Assembly: GCA_905480225.1 (NCBI GenBank)
Contig: CAJQPO010000083.1
Span: 1 to 48,497, forward strand
Reading direction: 5' to 3'
Source of the DNA: an uncultured Flavobacteriales bacterium
GTDB lineage: Bacteria > Bacteroidota > Bacteroidia > Flavobacteriales_D > Parvicellaceae
DNA: 48,497 nucleotides
The notes beneath the pieces were generated by a model. It was not told the origin of the DNA. It worked only from the letters and a program-made list of their open reading frames with translations, and ran no database searches. Each line of letters opens with the position of its first letter. The stretch's first letter is position 1. Below are positions 45,214-48,497 of the stretch, piece by piece. Both the position numbers and the translations under genes were made by a program.

Positions 45214-45723
45214 TTGAAAATAAAATATTTTCTTCCTTTATCACTTATCTGTATTTCGGTTGCTTGTTCAATATCGTATAGTTTTAATGGAGGTAAAGTT
45301 CCGAACGGTGCAAAAACAATTCAAATTGATTATTTCCAGGTATCCAATTCAGCGCCTCTCGCTTCTGGTCTAAGCAGTCAATCTTTTACAGAAGCGCTTC
45401 GCGATGTTTTCCTATCACAAACAAAACTCGATATCGTATCTAAGAATGGCGATATTCTTCTTAATGGAGAAATTGTAGCTTACCATATTGCCCCAATTAA
45501 CATCTCTGCTGCTTCAGAAACAGCAGCCCAAAACAGGCTTACACTAGGTGTGGCAGTAAATTATTACATTGGTGCAGATTCCCTTGTTTTTGACCGTCAG
45601 TTTAAAAGATTTGCCGATTACGAAAGCACACTGGATTTTTCAACGATTGAAGAGCAGCTACTTGCTGAAATTAATGACCAAATAACTCAAGACATTTTTA
45701 ACGCTTCATTAGGAGATTGGTAA
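45214..45723 (+). CDS. lptE: LPS assembly lipoprotein LptE-like
   Basis: LptE plugs the LptD barrel that inserts lipopolysaccharide in the outer membrane. The 169-residue protein has a lipoprotein signal with Cys18 (ISVAC) and the Bacteroidota LptE opening YSFNGGKVPNGAKTIQIDYFQ, followed by TEALRDVFLSQTKLDIV and DILLNGEIVAYHI. The start is TTG at 45214, and no ATG fits ahead of the signal peptide. It is 15 bases after the sigma-54 activator gene. Divergence from proteobacterial LptE makes the name position-dependent. Confidence 0.85.
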   Translation: MKIKYFLPLSLICISVACSISYSFNGGKVPNGAKTIQIDYFQVSNSAPLASGLSSQSFTEALRDVFLSQTKLDIVSKNGDILLNGEIVAYHIAPINISAASETAAQNRLTLGVAVNYYIGADSLVFDRQFKRFADYESTLDFSTIEEQLLAEINDQITQDIFNASLGDW

Positions 45724-46541
45724 TGACAAAAGAAACATTTCTTGCCTGTTTAGAATCTCCAAGCATGTCGGCCAATCTTGATATCAAATTATTGAGTCAA
45801 TTATCAGATGTGCATTCCTATTCTTCAACAGTACAAATGGTCTATGCTAAAATACTCAAAAGCACCAATAGTATTTATTTTGAAGACCAATTAAAAAAAA
45901 CAGCACTCGTAGCTTCCGACAGGAGAAAGTTGTATCAATTAATTGTATCTGAATCTTCTCAAAAGATTGATTTTCAGAATAAGAATACCAAAGTAAACGA
46001 TGCTGATATCATTCATTCAGAAGAAGAAACTAAAATCGCAGTACCGGAAAGTGATGATTCACTTGATGATGCGATAGTAGCCTCCGCCATAAATGCAAGT
46101 ATTCAGAAAGAACTTCTAGAAATGGAAGAGAAAAGCTTAATTGATTTGGCTGAAGAAATCAGTCACAAAAATTTAGCTAATCAAAAAGAGCCTGAAGTTC
46201 AGAAAGAAGAACCTTTACCTTCAAAATTATCGTTCAGCAACTGGCTTCATGCTGGCACTTCTCAACCAGACCGAAATAAAGATGAAATTAGGCAGCTTGT
46301 TGATCAATATAAGCCAACCAAATCAGAACAAAAACAATTTTATTCTGCCAGTAAAATGGCTGCAAAAAGCTTAATCGATCAAGAGGAAATAGTGACTGAA
46401 ACGCTTGCAAAAATTTATGCAGACCAAGGAAATACAGCAAAAGCAATCGCCGCTTATAAACGATTGAGTTTGAAATTTCCAGAAAAAAGCGTTTTATTTG
46501 CAGGCCGTATCAAAGATTTAGAAAAATTAAAACCAAAATAA
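45723..46541 (+). CDS. TPR-containing protein of the lptE-secG cluster
   Basis: The 272-residue protein has no signal peptide. Its middle is acidic and low-complexity (DDSLDDAIVASAIN...), and the C-terminus carries a single tetratricopeptide-like unit (ETLAKIYADQGNTAKAIAAYKRLSLKFPEK). The function is unknown; the conserved position between lptE and secG hints at envelope biogenesis. I start at the ATG at 45723, which overlaps the lptE stop (TAATG). A TTG two codons upstream is possible but less likely. Confidence 0.8.
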   Translation: MTKETFLACLESPSMSANLDIKLLSQLSDVHSYSSTVQMVYAKILKSTNSIYFEDQLKKTALVASDRRKLYQLIVSESSQKIDFQNKNTKVNDADIIHSEEETKIAVPESDDSLDDAIVASAINASIQKELLEMEEKSLIDLAEEISHKNLANQKEPEVQKEEPLPSKLSFSNWLHAGTSQPDRNKDEIRQLVDQYKPTKSEQKQFYSASKMAAKSLIDQEEIVTETLAKIYADQGNTAKAIAAYKRLSLKFPEKSVLFAGRIKDLEKLKPK

Positions 46542-46542
46542 G

Positions 46543-46824
46543 ATGTTACAGTTCTTTATTATTTTAGGAATTATTGTTGCCGTTTTACTTGTACTGGTAG
46601 TTTTAGTACAAAACCCTAAAGGAGGAGGAATAGATTCATCATTTGGTGCTGTCAATCAGCTTGGAAGTGTTCGTAAAACGACAGATTTTATTGAAAAAGC
46701 AACTTGGACCCTTGCTATTGGTCTAGCAGTCGTTTGTCTTGTTGCAGCATCTTTTATTTATAGCAGTAGAGGTGTATCTGGTGGCTCACCTTCAGACGCT
46801 GCTCCTACTGAACAAAATGTTTAG
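46543..46824 (+). CDS. secG: Preprotein translocase subunit SecG
   Basis: SecG is the small membrane partner of SecYE. The 93-residue protein has two membrane helices (about 3-22 and 55-72) joined by the characteristic loop QNPKGGGIDSSFGAVNQLGSVRKTTDF. It follows the TPR gene after one base and ends the miaB operon. Confidence 0.95.
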   Translation: MLQFFIILGIIVAVLLVLVVLVQNPKGGGIDSSFGAVNQLGSVRKTTDFIEKATWTLAIGLAVVCLVAASFIYSSRGVSGGSPSDAAPTEQNV

Positions 46825-47045
46825 AAAAATTTTCCCTTTTTCTAATTTGCTTTACAAGATTTAGCTTCTTAAGATTTTCAATTTTATTTGCACACAATTT
46901 CAGTGTGTCAGTGTGTCATTAATTGCGCCATTGAAGATGTCAAATTTCACTACATAATTTTTATCTCTGCCATGACGACAGTGAATACCATTTGGCACAA
47001 ATTATGAGTAGCATGAATGTTATTAAACCTTAAATACATTAAAAA
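46825..47045 (+). promoter_or_regulatory. groESL upstream region with repeats and a -24/-12-like element
   Basis: The 221-base gap holds a direct repeat CAGTGTGT x2 (46901-46916), which can also pair with CACACA just upstream. An inverted pair TGCCA (46968-46972) and TGGCA (46993-46997) is also present. TTGGCAC (46992-46998) is followed after 4-5 bases by ATTATGAG, which partly resembles a sigma-54 -24/-12 promoter: the GG is kept and the -12 GC reads GA. No CIRCE (HrcA) element or perfect TAnnTTTG is visible. A TA-N3-TTTG string (46986-46994) is an alternative -7 box. Confidence 0.4.

Positions 47046-48497
<1,452 letters not shown>

Noticed and set aside
46825-47045. CIRCE/HrcA operator for groESL
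   Set aside because: The TTAGCACTC-N9-GAGTGCTAA inverted repeat is not present.

Overview
The window is a low-GC, gene-dense chromosomal segment from a gliding-type member of the Bacteroidota, most likely in or near Flavobacteriales; the family cannot be fixed by eye. The placement rests on a type IX secretion (T9SS)/gliding locus (porP-gldK-gldL-gldM-gldN), a separate gldA, several Bacteroidota-typical gene strings (DUF3822-rsmD-coaD; rsfS-ftsH-DUF2007-cdsA-psd; miaB-sigma54 activator-lptE-TPR-secG-groESL), the Bacteroidota promoter signature TTG-N19/20-TAnnTTTG, and the near absence of Shine-Dalgarno sequences.

Layout. 1-6.0 kb is accessory: the 3' end of a gene for a YGE-repeat protein, a secreted transglutaminase-fold protein, a MATE exporter and an unrecognised exported coiled-coil protein. 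6.0-14.2 kb holds a RecD-like helicase (minus), then a plus-strand run of membrane protein, DUF3822, rsmD, coaD and a cysteine-less thioredoxin-like exported protein, then Nudix (minus) diverging from pyrE, an SRPBCC protein and convergent birA. 14.3-18.9 kb is the rsfS-ftsH-DUF2007-cdsA-psd run plus a small secreted Lys/Cys-rich protein. 18.9-24.7 kb has a thioesterase, a DEAD-box helicase, the minus operon rsgA-dtd-MazG-like, gldA and metK. 24.7-29.6 kb has a gamma-family PLP enzyme, the GTPases der and era, an initiator tRNA with its own promoter and terminator, a candidate small RNA and a small lipoprotein. 29.6-42.3 kb is all minus strand: topA, an arginase-fold pseudoenzyme, porP, gldK, gldL, gldM, gldN, an OmpH/Skp-like protein and an ABC-F protein. 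42.4-48.5 kb is miaB, a sigma-54 activator, lptE, a TPR protein, secG, groES and the 5' two thirds of groEL, cut by the window edge.

How the genes fit together. Three themes recur: ribosome and tRNA maturation (rsmD, rsfS, rsgA, der, era, dtd, miaB, ABC-F, DEAD-box, tRNA-fMet), envelope and phospholipid biogenesis (cdsA, psd, lptE, OmpH-like, secG, ftsH), and T9SS/gliding (porP, gldKLMN, gldA). GldKN form the periplasmic ring, GldLM the proton-driven inner-membrane motor, and PorP/SprF-type proteins work at the outer membrane with exported substrates.

No mobile element, CRISPR array or clear novel multi-gene system is visible. The best leads are: an arginase-fold protein between topA and porP that has lost five of six metal ligands; a promoter box ending only 4-7 bases before the start codon of nine genes, which predicts leaderless mRNAs; promoters nested inside the preceding gene's terminator; a roughly 75-nt orphan RNA candidate behind tRNA-fMet; and the truncated YGE-repeat gene at the left edge.
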